Below, one piece after another: positions 25,891 through 33,134 of a stretch of 50,505 nucleotides of DNA. Numbering within the stretch: the first letter of the stretch is position 1; every line of letters starts with the position of its first letter. The stretch lies in contig CAKZMG010000095.1 in assembly GCA_937128235.1 (NCBI GenBank), forward strand, positions 1 to 50,505, given 5' to 3'. The DNA is from an uncultured Verrucomicrobiales bacterium (lineage in GTDB: Bacteria; Verrucomicrobiota; Verrucomicrobiia; Verrucomicrobiales; Akkermansiaceae). The position numbers and the translations under genes are program-made. The notes beneath the pieces were generated by a model. The model saw only the letters and a list, made by a program, of their open reading frames with translations, was not told the origin of the DNA and did not search any database.

Positions 25891-26796
25891 ATGGGATTGA
25901 AAGTCATGAAGTATCTGAAGGCAGTAAGTTGCAGATTGCAGCGCTGCTTGGCTCGCTGGTGGCGGCATGAGCATGCTGATACTGCCGCCTCCTTAGCGTT
26001 TTATTCATTGATCTCATTGGTGCCAATTCTCATCACAGGCATCTCCATCGCGGCGTGGCTGGTGGATGAGGAGACTGCCAAACGGAGTTTACTAGAAGGG
26101 ACAAGTAGTATCGCTGGGTCGAGTGTTGCAAATTATTTCTCATCCTTATTAGGTCAAAATATCCGCTGGGTGGGTAGCGGATATTCGCCATTACTAGGTG
26201 CTCTTTTCTTGGTCTATGCTGCTACAAAAGTGATCGCTGAACTACGTAAATGCCTGGGCATCATCTTTGTAAAAAATGAGCTGCAGAAGAAAAAACGTGC
26301 TGTTGATAAATTAGTGAGTCGTGGTGTGGCAGTGGTTTTACTGCTTTTCTTAGGAGGATTTATAGCAAGCGCGGTGGTGGTAGAAACAATGCTGGGAGTG
26401 CTGCTGAGCGCGGCAGAAGGCTCCGTGCTGATACTGTGGTTGATTCAAGTGGTGGCTCCTTTGCTGACTTTTATTGCGATGGTTTTACTCGCAGCGATAG
26501 CGATGAGATGGCTGCCGAAAAATCCACCCAAATTTATAGAGGCTATCCGTGGCGGGGTGGTTAGCGCGCTTCTTTTGGTGGTGCTGAAATTAGCATTAGC
26601 TCTAGTTCTCCAGCACGCAAATGTGGGAAGTTTCTATGGATCTGCGCTGACGCTGGTATTGGTTCTGTTCTGGATTTATTTCGCGATGCAAGCGTTTCTC
26701 TTCGGTGCAGAATATGCCGCTGAGCTAGTGCGTGAGAGAAGGATCGCACAGGCTAGAGCTGATGGCGATGAGGTAGGCGATCTAAAATCATCTTAG
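25891..26796 (+). CDS. YihY/BrkB family membrane protein
   Basis: 301 aa with six hydrophobic helices. The start WWRHEHADTAASLAFYSLIS is the family signature (amphipathic helix then the AxxxAYYxxxS-like first helix). It is followed by GALFLVYAATKVIAELRKCLGIIF and the C-terminal FYGSALTLVLVLFWIYFAMQAFLFGAEYAAEL. These inner-membrane proteins were once called ribonuclease BN; their true role (perhaps transport) is unknown. Starts ATG 25891 or 25906. It lies beyond the inverted repeat, so it is likely a separate unit from the lipid cluster. Confidence 0.88.
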   Translation: MGLKVMKYLKAVSCRLQRCLARWWRHEHADTAASLAFYSLISLVPILITGISIAAWLVDEETAKRSLLEGTSSIAGSSVANYFSSLLGQNIRWVGSGYSPLLGALFLVYAATKVIAELRKCLGIIFVKNELQKKKRAVDKLVSRGVAVVLLLFLGGFIASAVVVETMLGVLLSAAEGSVLILWLIQVVAPLLTFIAMVLLAAIAMRWLPKNPPKFIEAIRGGVVSALLLVVLKLALALVLQHANVGSFYGSALTLVLVLFWIYFAMQAFLFGAEYAAELVRERRIAQARADGDEVGDLKSS

Positions 26797-26816
26797 ACCC
26801 AGAACAGACCCAGAAC
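26794..26816 (+). repeat. Tandem direct repeat, two units of about 11 bases
   Basis: AGACCCAGAAC occurs twice in tandem, just at and after the end of the BrkB-like gene. It is short and of unknown meaning; slippage is the simplest origin. Confidence 0.4.
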
Positions 26817-26865
26817 TTGCTTAGATGCGTTTTGGGTGATACTCTCGTCTCAGACACTATTTATT

Positions 26866-27078
26866 ATGAATACTTTTTTAATTATCGCAGGGAGTTTGGT
26901 AGCCATTTTATTACTCGCATGGTGGATCCATGGGAGAGTTCGTCAGTCACTGTGCTGCGGGACTTGTGGGTGTAATCTGGTGTCTGAGAAAACGAAGAAA
27001 AAGATGCTAGCTAGACGTGCTAAAAAACAAATGCGGAAAGACAAGAAATGTGGTTCTTGTCCGGTAAAGAAGGTTTAG
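26866..27078 (+). CDS. Small single-TM Cys-rich protein, unknown function
   Basis: 70 aa from ATG 26866; the frame opens ten codons earlier. One hydrophobic helix at residues 3-23 is followed by CCGTCGCN, a strongly basic stretch (KTKKKMLARRAKKQMRKDKK) and CGSCPVKK. Two Cys pairs could bind a metal. FeoB-associated small Cys-rich membrane proteins look broadly similar, but no feo genes are adjacent. The function is unknown. Confidence 0.55.
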   Translation: MNTFLIIAGSLVAILLLAWWIHGRVRQSLCCGTCGCNLVSEKTKKKMLARRAKKQMRKDKKCGSCPVKKV

Positions 27079-27104
27079 TGGGTGCGCATTTTTCGGCTGT
27101 TTTT

Positions 27105-27157
27105 CGTAGCTGTGGTTTCTAGCCGCAGTCCGTATCTGCTGCATCTTGCAGCAGATA
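27105..27157 (-). repeat. REP-like double hairpin, copy B
   Basis: On the minus strand TGCTGCAAGATGCAGCAG, two different bases, then ACGGACTGC match copy A at 22041-22070. Its main hairpin TATCTGCTGCA-TCT-TGCAGCAGATA (27133-27157) has an 11-bp stem. The second hairpin is decayed (CTGTGG...CCGCAG). It fills the gap between two convergent genes. Confidence 0.55.
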
Positions 27158-27214
27158 TTCAAAATTCTCCGTCATTTGTATCTGACGAAGAGGCAAAATA
27201 AATGAGTGTCTCAA

Positions 27215-28216
27215 TTATTCTGCTGCACAGCATGGGGAGAGCTCTCTATCACATTCCCTTTCTGGAGCTTCCATGTTCGGGTTTGGTTGCTTGGCTGAGA
27301 GCCCTAGCTGGCTGATGAGTTTGAGGTCTTTTTGGACGCTTGGGTTAGATGCTGTTAGAAGTTTGTCTCCGTAGAAGATGGAGTTTGCACCCGCGAAGAA
27401 GCAGAGCGCTTGACCTTCTTCTGAGATCTGAGTGCGCCCAGCTGAGAGGCGGACTTTTGCTTTTGGCACAGCGATACGCGCAATGGCGATCATTCGCACG
27501 ACATCGAAAACGGTGACTGGATCTGAGCCTTCGAGCGGTGTTCCCGGCATTGGCATGAGTGAGTTGATAGGCACAGACTCTGGCTGTGGGTTGAACTCTG
27601 AGATGACTTCGATGAGTTTGAGTCGATCATCGTTTGTTTCTCCAAGTCCTAAAATTCCGCCACAGCAGATGGACATGCCTGCATCTTGTGCATTGCGGAT
27701 GGTGTTGAGGCGATCATCGTATGTGTGCGTGGTGACGATGTTTGGGTAGTGCTCGCGAGAGGTGTCTAGGTTGTGATTGTAGGCAGTGACTCCTGCTTCC
27801 TTTAAAATTTCTGCTTCTTCAGGACCTAGCTCACCGAGGGTGACGCAGACTTCCATGCCGAGTTTTGATACATCGCGGATGGTGTCTACTACTTGGTCAA
27901 ATCTCTTAGTCCCACTGCGGACTCCGCGCCAGGCGGCTCCCATGCAGAAGCGCGTGGAGCCTGTGTCTTTTGCGATTTGCGCGCGCTTGAGAATTTCTTC
28001 TTTTTCCATGAGTCGCTCTACCTGGATGCCAGAGTTGTGGCGAGATGACTGAGCGCAGTATGAGCAGTCTTCTGAGCATCCGCCTGTCTTGATGGAGAGC
28101 AGTGTGCAGAGTTGGATCTCGTTGTCGCTCCAGTTTGCATCATGGACTTCACGGGACTTTTTGATGAGGTCGAATAATGGGAGGTCGAAGAGTTCTTTGA
28201 GTTGCTGAAATTTCAT
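27215..28216 (-). CDS. bioB: Biotin synthase
   Basis: 333 aa. The radical-SAM cluster CSEDCSYC has Cys47, Cys51 and Cys54. It is followed by SSRHNSG, FCMGAAWRG, GVTAYNHNLDTSREHYPNI, GGILGLGET, and NSLMPMPGTPLEG, with the [2Fe-2S]-ligand Arg region VRLSAGR near the end. It inserts sulfur into dethiobiotin. No other biotin genes are near, so it is probably an isolated gene. Biotin would serve the acetyl-CoA carboxylase whose AccD is in this window. The start has no Shine-Dalgarno sequence. Confidence 0.96.
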   Translation of the reverse strand: MKFQQLKELFDLPLFDLIKKSREVHDANWSDNEIQLCTLLSIKTGGCSEDCSYCAQSSRHNSGIQVERLMEKEEILKRAQIAKDTGSTRFCMGAAWRGVRSGTKRFDQVVDTIRDVSKLGMEVCVTLGELGPEEAEILKEAGVTAYNHNLDTSREHYPNIVTTHTYDDRLNTIRNAQDAGMSICCGGILGLGETNDDRLKLIEVISEFNPQPESVPINSLMPMPGTPLEGSDPVTVFDVVRMIAIARIAVPKAKVRLSAGRTQISEEGQALCFFAGANSIFYGDKLLTASNPSVQKDLKLISQLGLSAKQPNPNMEAPERECDRELSPCCAAE

Positions 28217-28257
28217 AGGTAGAATTTATGAGTTTAAGATGTTAGGAAAAGTGTTTG

Positions 28258-28962
28258 TTATCTGGATGCGCGGAGGACCCAGTGACCGTTGATGGCTGGC
28301 ATCTTGCCATTTGAGAGAGCTGCGTAGTCTGTCTTGCCGTGGGCTCCGATGATTTCTTTGCCAGTGGCAGCACGCCAGTAGGAGTTCATAGACTCACCAG
28401 TGTGGCACCCCCAGGACTTGCAGATGGCACTGGGTGCGAAGACGCTAGCACGGAGCTTGCGGAGATCTTTTTCGTGGAGCCATGCGGTGCAGACTCCGAT
28501 GATTTCTGATGAGTAGTCGAGGAGGAAGCAGTGCTTGTTAGAGTGCCCGAAGAAGTCAAATGTGGTGATAGATCTGGCTGGGCGAGAGTTGATAACGCGG
28601 ATGACTGAGTCTCCCCCATCTACCCAGATGAGCTTGGCTCCACGCTTGGCTGCCTGCTCTGTGATCCAAGTGGTGTATGGCTTGCCGTCCTCTCTGGCGC
28701 GGGCTACGTAGCCTTTTCTGTGCACCATCCAGATGAGCTTAGCGGATGGGCCGTAGGCGATGCGGAGGTTGTCCATACGCATGGTGGAGGCACGGATGAA
28801 GTTAGCCCACCATTTATCATGACGGTCTTTTTCTACACGTAAATTTTCCCATTTCCTGAGTGCTGGGCCGCCAGCTAAGATGACGTGCTCTGAGGCGGAT
28901 GCCTGCTGGGGAACGAGACTGAATGTGAGTGTGATGAGGAGAAGAGCTAGTAATGATTTCAT
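28258..28962 (-). CDS. Secreted protein, possible cysteine peptidase-like fold, unknown
   Basis: 234 aa from ATG 28962; the frame opens 15 codons earlier. A clear signal peptide (MKSLLALLLITLTFSLVPQQASA) precedes a mature domain beginning HVILAGGPALRKWE. FDFFGHSN (a GH pair after hydrophobic residues) and, about 50 residues later, SAICKSWGCHTGES give the spacing of a His/Cys dyad such as clan CD peptidases. This is suggestive only and no family was recognised. It stands alone between bioB and the 166-bp hairpin element. Confidence 0.6.
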   Translation of the reverse strand: MKSLLALLLITLTFSLVPQQASASEHVILAGGPALRKWENLRVEKDRHDKWWANFIRASTMRMDNLRIAYGPSAKLIWMVHRKGYVARAREDGKPYTTWITEQAAKRGAKLIWVDGGDSVIRVINSRPARSITTFDFFGHSNKHCFLLDYSSEIIGVCTAWLHEKDLRKLRASVFAPSAICKSWGCHTGESMNSYWRAATGKEIIGAHGKTDYAALSNGKMPAINGHWVLRASR

Positions 28963-29017
28963 GATTTTTTCTAATGCGGAGTGTGTGATATGTGTAAGGA
29001 TATACAAGGATATTTAT

Positions 29018-29183
29018 TAAGGGAACCTCTGGCAGCCTCATTTATTCCACCTACTTGTTAAAATGTCGATTTTCTGCGTTAGAAAAAGATCCATTATCTT
29101 TGGATAGCGGGTCTTTTTCAGCCTTGAAAATCAACATTTTCACTTCGTATCTGGAATAAAGCAGACTGCCAGAAGCTCCCTTA
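29018..29183 (+). mobile_element. 166-bp imperfect palindrome, MITE-like
   Basis: The whole stretch folds as one long hairpin. From both tips it reads TAAGGGA, then (with changes) CTCTGGCAG, TTTATTCCA, AAAATG, GATTTTC, AAAAAGA, and meets at a loop near 29099-29102 (TTTG). Both tips are flanked by TA, which fits the TA duplication of Tc1/mariner- or IS630-type elements. It contains no gene. The right tip TTA is also the stop codon of the AP2-repeat gene on the minus strand. Confidence 0.6.
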
Positions 29184-29624
29184 GTTTGTAGCTTCCATTC
29201 TGGCTTGGACGGCTAGCTCGAATGCCTCATTCTCACCGTAGCGTCTGATGGAGAATTTCACACAGCAACGTTTCCCTGGCTCAGGTGACCAGGTGGCTTG
29301 CCAGAAATGATAGGTGGCACCATTGGCGGCGGTGACGGAGATCTTAGATACGCCTACTACTCCTGAGCTGTTGCGGGTAGAGCGGGTGCAGATACGGGCT
29401 TGGTTCTTGGCTTGCTCTTCCAGCTCGGCAATGAGTTGATCACGGTATGCTTGGGCATGAGCTAGCGCTTGGTGAGGGTTATTGTAGCTGCTATCGGAGA
29501 AAAACTTAGCGTATTTTATGCCTCTTCTCTGTAGCCTAACCTGCCAGCCATGGGTGCGCTGATCTGGGAGATCGATCCGCGCGATGGCATAATTTGGTGG
29601 ATAGTCAGGCGAGTGTTGTGACAT
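29181..29624 (-). CDS. Protein with two AP2/ERF-like DNA-binding repeats
   Basis: 147 aa. Two similar beta-sheet-plus-helix units are visible. Repeat 1 (about 13-68) reads ARIDLPDQRTHGWQVRLQRR then FSDSSYNNPHQALAHAQAYRDQL. Repeat 2 (about 87-143) reads GVVGVSKISV, FWQATWSPEPGK, VKFSIRRYGENEAFELAVQA. This strand-strand-strand-helix pattern with a final helix after YGENEAFELA resembles bacterial AP2 domains from homing endonucleases and integrases. No nuclease domain is present, so it may be a regulator or remnant. The stop codon lies at the tip of the hairpin element. Confidence 0.6.
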   Translation of the reverse strand: MSQHSPDYPPNYAIARIDLPDQRTHGWQVRLQRRGIKYAKFFSDSSYNNPHQALAHAQAYRDQLIAELEEQAKNQARICTRSTRNSSGVVGVSKISVTAANGATYHFWQATWSPEPGKRCCVKFSIRRYGENEAFELAVQARMEATN

Positions 29625-29710
29625 GTTGTTACTATGACCCTGATTTTTGTTTCTGTCTAGTGCGTTCTACGGTTGTGTGCTGGATGAATTTGTGGTTTGT
29701 TTGGCTAGAA

Positions 29711-30301
29711 ATGAAGTGTCCTGAATGTCTAGAGAGAATCCATGATCATGCTGAGGAATGCCCTCACTGCGGGATGACTCTTGAGCGGCTGAGCTCTGCG
29801 TATGAAGGACTAGAACTAGAGGTGCATGATGGCGTACACGATGTGGCAGGGGTGCTGAAGCTGGAGACCAGAAAACAGATGCGAGCCGCGGTGAAGGCGT
29901 GTGAAAAGCAGTTTGAGGGGGTGAGTGTGGCGGTGTCATTTGTGGCATTAAGAAATGAGCAGACGCTGGAAGCTTATGGTTTTTATCTGATGAATCTGGG
30001 AGAGTTTTTCCGTGGTAGCGTGTGGCAGACTGAAATGGTAGATGGTCGCGGGAGAGTGATCTTGGTGGTGGATGTGGAGGGCAAGCGGGTAGGACTTAGT
30101 TATGGATATTACTTTGATGGTCATGTGCGGGAGAAAGAAAATTTTGATGTTCTGAGTGCTGGACACGCAAGTCTGTTAGAGGGCGAAATGGTGACGGGCT
30201 GTGAGCAAATTTTGATTTCACTGAAAGGGCTTCTTAAAAAGGCGGTGACTAGAGCAAATGCAGCTAATGCCGTAAAAACAAAGAAAGGAGTGAAGCGATG
30301 A
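29711..30301 (+). CDS. Zinc-ribbon protein with TPM-like domain
   Basis: 196 aa from ATG 29711; the longer frame from 29594 is not protein-like. An N-terminal zinc ribbon (CPECLERIHDHAEECPHCG) leads into a domain of about 130 residues with a helix and strands: FEGVSVAVSFVALRN, SVWQTEMVDGRGRVILVVDV, RVGLSYGYYFDGH. That order recalls TPM/YgcG domains. It overlaps the next gene by 4 bases (ATGA), so the pair is coupled. It is divergent from the AP2 gene with an 86-base gap. Function unknown. Confidence 0.6.
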   Translation: MKCPECLERIHDHAEECPHCGMTLERLSSAYEGLELEVHDGVHDVAGVLKLETRKQMRAAVKACEKQFEGVSVAVSFVALRNEQTLEAYGFYLMNLGEFFRGSVWQTEMVDGRGRVILVVDVEGKRVGLSYGYYFDGHVREKENFDVLSAGHASLLEGEMVTGCEQILISLKGLLKKAVTRANAANAVKTKKGVKR

Positions 30302-31257
30302 AACGTCTCGTGATCTACTTTTTCTTATGGTGGTGTTTTTCTGGGTCAGCATTTTCCCAGAGTGCTCGGTCAGGTGAAATGCATGGTTCTCAGGGGCTAG
30401 CGGTGACAGAAGAGATATTGACCGAGCTAGACCTACCCGACTGGTGCTGGGCGGGGGCGCATATTTATGAGGAGGTGGAGAGGAATTTTCGGTTAGTGGA
30501 TGGAGAGCTGTTAGATACATATTTTGGGAAGCTCCCGGCGAGCGGATTAAATGACCCTCAGCATATTTTAGATGATGAGCAGCGGCAGGTCATAGAGGAA
30601 CTGATCGCGGCACATGATATGAAATCTGCATTACCTCTCTATGTGAATGTACTAGCACATGGTCAGAAAATGGCTTTGTCCGAGGATGATGTGAAGTCGA
30701 AGCTGAGCGGAATGTTTAAGGAAAAAAATGCCATGGTCATCTTTTATTATTATGGCTACTCACGTGGGGTGAATGGTTACGTCATGCTAGATGAGCAAGG
30801 TTTCATCGAAGGCTGGGAAGTGGATGAGCTTTTCTTGAAGAGCGCGCGAGATGCCAGCTTGCAGGTGGGAGGTGATGCTCAGATGGAGAGTTTTGTGAGA
30901 GAGTTTTCGAAGCGTTCATTCTGGCTAGAGCAGAAACTCATTACTCCTGTTAGAGCTGAAAAAAATCTTCCCACCAATGAGCATGGCAAATCTAACAGCT
31001 CCGGGAGCTGGGATGATTTCATGGAAACGGTGCGGTCTCATTCGCTCACTCTGGTGCTGGCATTCTGGGCACTGGCAGCCGGCGCATGGTATTTTCTGTG
31101 GTCACGAAAATGGCGAAAATTTATTCTTCCTCAGGGTGAAGTCCCTACCAGACTAGGTGCTGATAATGGTGCGAATGTGAGTCACACCATCGAGTTTTCT
31201 GATGCTACAGTTTCTCTAACAGATCAGTATGAGAAGGCTCAGAGCAGAGAGCTCTGA
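30298..31257 (+). CDS. Secreted, C-terminally membrane-anchored TPM-like protein
   Basis: 319 aa. A signal peptide (1-21, ending SAFSQ) is followed by an extracytoplasmic region with LDDEQRQVIEELI, LPLYVNVLAHGQ and AMVIFYYYGYSRGVNGYVML, a TPM-like beta-alpha pattern lacking clear metal ligands. One membrane helix near 245-265 (SLTLVLAFWALAAGAWYFL) anchors a short cytoplasmic tail. A GGAG lies 9 bases before the ATG, one of the few good Shine-Dalgarno sites here. It works presumably with the zinc-ribbon partner just upstream. Function unknown. Confidence 0.55.
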   Translation: MKRLVIYFFLWWCFSGSAFSQSARSGEMHGSQGLAVTEEILTELDLPDWCWAGAHIYEEVERNFRLVDGELLDTYFGKLPASGLNDPQHILDDEQRQVIEELIAAHDMKSALPLYVNVLAHGQKMALSEDDVKSKLSGMFKEKNAMVIFYYYGYSRGVNGYVMLDEQGFIEGWEVDELFLKSARDASLQVGGDAQMESFVREFSKRSFWLEQKLITPVRAEKNLPTNEHGKSNSSGSWDDFMETVRSHSLTLVLAFWALAAGAWYFLWSRKWRKFILPQGEVPTRLGADNGANVSHTIEFSDATVSLTDQYEKAQSREL

Positions 31258-31339
31258 TGGTTTGAGGAAGGCAAACTTTTCATGGTTTTTTCATATTGAT
31301 TTCATCAATCCTTCACAAAGTGTTGCCATTGTTTGGGTG

Positions 31340-32209
31340 ATGAAAATACGTGATGAAGTGAAATTTGACGTGATAGCAGCATCTCATTATGGGATGTGCT
31401 TCGGGGTAAAGGCGGCGATCGCAGCGGCAGAAAAACTAGCCACAAAGTCTCCTGTAACGGTGCTAGGCGAGCTGGCGCACAATGCCACAGTGAAGAGAAA
31501 TCTAGAACACAAAGGTGCTAGGCATGGTGACCTCAATGGGCATGGTGCTGAGACTAGAAATGTGATCATCACCGCTCATGGGGCATCTGATAAAGAGCGC
31601 CAGCGCTGGGCTGATCTAGGGCACCGAGTGACTGATACCACGTGTCCTTTAGTCCATAAAGCGCACGCAGCACTGAGAGACCTAGTCGCTGCTGGCTACG
31701 CTCCAGTAGTGATAGGGAAGCCCGGGCATGTGGAAGTGCGCGGGCTTATGGGAGATTTCCCAGAGGCTCAGGCGGTATTAAATCTCGAAGACGTGCGTGG
31801 ATTAAACATCGTGCAAAACAAGATAGGTGTGATTTCCCAGACTACTCAGCAGATCGATCACGTGGATGCTATGCTAGCTGCGGTGAGGCGGAGATTTTCA
31901 ACTGCTGAGGTGAAATTTATAGATACTGTGTGTCGGCCAACAAAGGAAAGGCAAGTAGCGTTGTTAGAGTTATGCTCCAAAGTAGAGGTGGTAATAGTGG
32001 TAGGTGGGGCTAACTCTAACAACACTGCGCAACTAGCAGCGAAATGCAGAACTTTGGGATGCATAGCGCATCATGTGCAGTCACCAAATGACGTCTCCGC
32101 CGAGTGGTTCAATGGAATCCGCAAAGTGGGTATCACTGCCGGCACCTCCACACCAGATGAAGATGTAGAAAGGGTAAGGAAAAAGTTGTTAGAGATGTCG
32201 AAAGCCTAA
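31340..32209 (+). CDS. ispH: 4-hydroxy-3-methylbut-2-enyl diphosphate reductase, short (E. coli-type) paralogue
   Basis: 289 aa from ATG 31340; the frame opens at 31229 but the extra residues are unlike IspH. All three [4Fe-4S] cysteines are present, in SHYGMCFGV, DTTCPLVHK and DTVCRPTKERQ. Also present are GHVEVRGLMG (the proton-relay Glu), SQTTQQIDH, GGANSNNTAQL and ITAGTSTPD. It reduces HMBPP to IPP and DMAPP, the last MEP step. A second, longer IspH lies 2 kb downstream, so the two may differ in reaction or regulation. Confidence 0.9.
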   Translation: MKIRDEVKFDVIAASHYGMCFGVKAAIAAAEKLATKSPVTVLGELAHNATVKRNLEHKGARHGDLNGHGAETRNVIITAHGASDKERQRWADLGHRVTDTTCPLVHKAHAALRDLVAAGYAPVVIGKPGHVEVRGLMGDFPEAQAVLNLEDVRGLNIVQNKIGVISQTTQQIDHVDAMLAAVRRRFSTAEVKFIDTVCRPTKERQVALLELCSKVEVVIVVGGANSNNTAQLAAKCRTLGCIAHHVQSPNDVSAEWFNGIRKVGITAGTSTPDEDVERVRKKLLEMSKA

Positions 32210-32213
32210 TCTT

Positions 32214-33071
32214 CTACCACCGCCAGCTGTGTTTTCTCCAGAAGCTGTAGAGTTCTTTTTTTGATCCATTAAAGCCGTTTCTCTCCAGTGGCTTGGATAG
32301 ATTCCCGAGGTATCTTGGTGTCTTCCAGCTGCCTTTATAGTAGTGCTTCGGTCTAGATCTCCCACGCTCCCACTCTACTCCACCATACTGCCAAAGCGAC
32401 CACGTTTTCCATACTTTAGTGGCTTTGATAAGTTTCTTAGGAGTAGAGATGCCCGGGTAATTTGGGCTGTAGAGAGCCAGCCAGTATGGGCATTTTTTGA
32501 GTATTCGTTTCTGGAAGAATGAGGCATTTCTGAGCCGCGACCTGATGAGCTCTCCATTTTCAATATAGATCATCGGGTATTTTCCTGTGAGAGATTTGAT
32601 TCGTTTAATAAAGGTTATCATGTGTGCGACTGTGCATTTGCTGTCGATGTCTCCTACTAGGATAATACTACTGGTGCGCAGCCCACGCGAGCGCTTGATC
32701 GATCTAAGCCTAGCCACGAAGCGATCCGCCTGAGCAGAAGCACTGGCGTATGGAGTGAGATAATGATAGGCACCAAGTAGCATTCCCTGTCTTTCTGCCC
32801 CTACTAAGAAATCACTACATTTTGAATCATACGAGTATCCTTTTGAGCACCGCGCTATCTGACCAAGTGCTCCATTTCTTCTTAAACTAGACTGATCTAA
32901 TGGTGAGTAACCTGATCCGCCACGCTGAGTCTCCTTAGGATCATAAGATGAAACATTAACAATAGTGGGGGATTTTTTATAACTCACTTTTCCATACTGT
33001 GAGCCACAGCTGGAGAGTATGCAGATAGAGACGAGACAAGAAATCAGAGATGTAATTTTAGGAACACACAT
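32214..33071 (-). CDS. GH25-like muramidase lipoprotein
   Basis: 285 aa. The lipoprotein signal ends at ILSSC (Cys22). The body follows the GH25 lysozyme barrel: VNVSSYDPK (family norm is DVSxxQ), GAYHYLTPYASASAQADRFV, ILVGDIDSKC, YPMIYIE, PYWLALYS and WSLWQYGG. In active GH25 enzymes the barrel has D-x-E at the GDIDS position; here it is D-x-D, and the first Asp is an Asn. It may be a divergent or weakly active peptidoglycan binder. It follows the Pro-rich gene on the same strand. Confidence 0.75.
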   Translation of the reverse strand: MCVPKITSLISCLVSICILSSCGSQYGKVSYKKSPTIVNVSSYDPKETQRGGSGYSPLDQSSLRRNGALGQIARCSKGYSYDSKCSDFLVGAERQGMLLGAYHYLTPYASASAQADRFVARLRSIKRSRGLRTSSIILVGDIDSKCTVAHMITFIKRIKSLTGKYPMIYIENGELIRSRLRNASFFQKRILKKCPYWLALYSPNYPGISTPKKLIKATKVWKTWSLWQYGGVEWERGRSRPKHYYKGSWKTPRYLGNLSKPLERNGFNGSKKELYSFWRKHSWRW

Positions 33072-33086
33072 AGTATACCTATACTA
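33071..33086 (-). promoter_or_regulatory. Palindrome at the start of the GH25-like gene
   Basis: TAGTATA-CC-TATACTA is a perfect 7-bp inverted repeat that touches the start codon. It could be an operator or a small hairpin covering translation initiation. No supporting promoter was identified. Confidence 0.35.
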
Positions 33087-33134
33087 AGTAGCATGCTGAT
33101 GGATTCTGGCAAAGTAGAAAGTCTGTATAAATTG

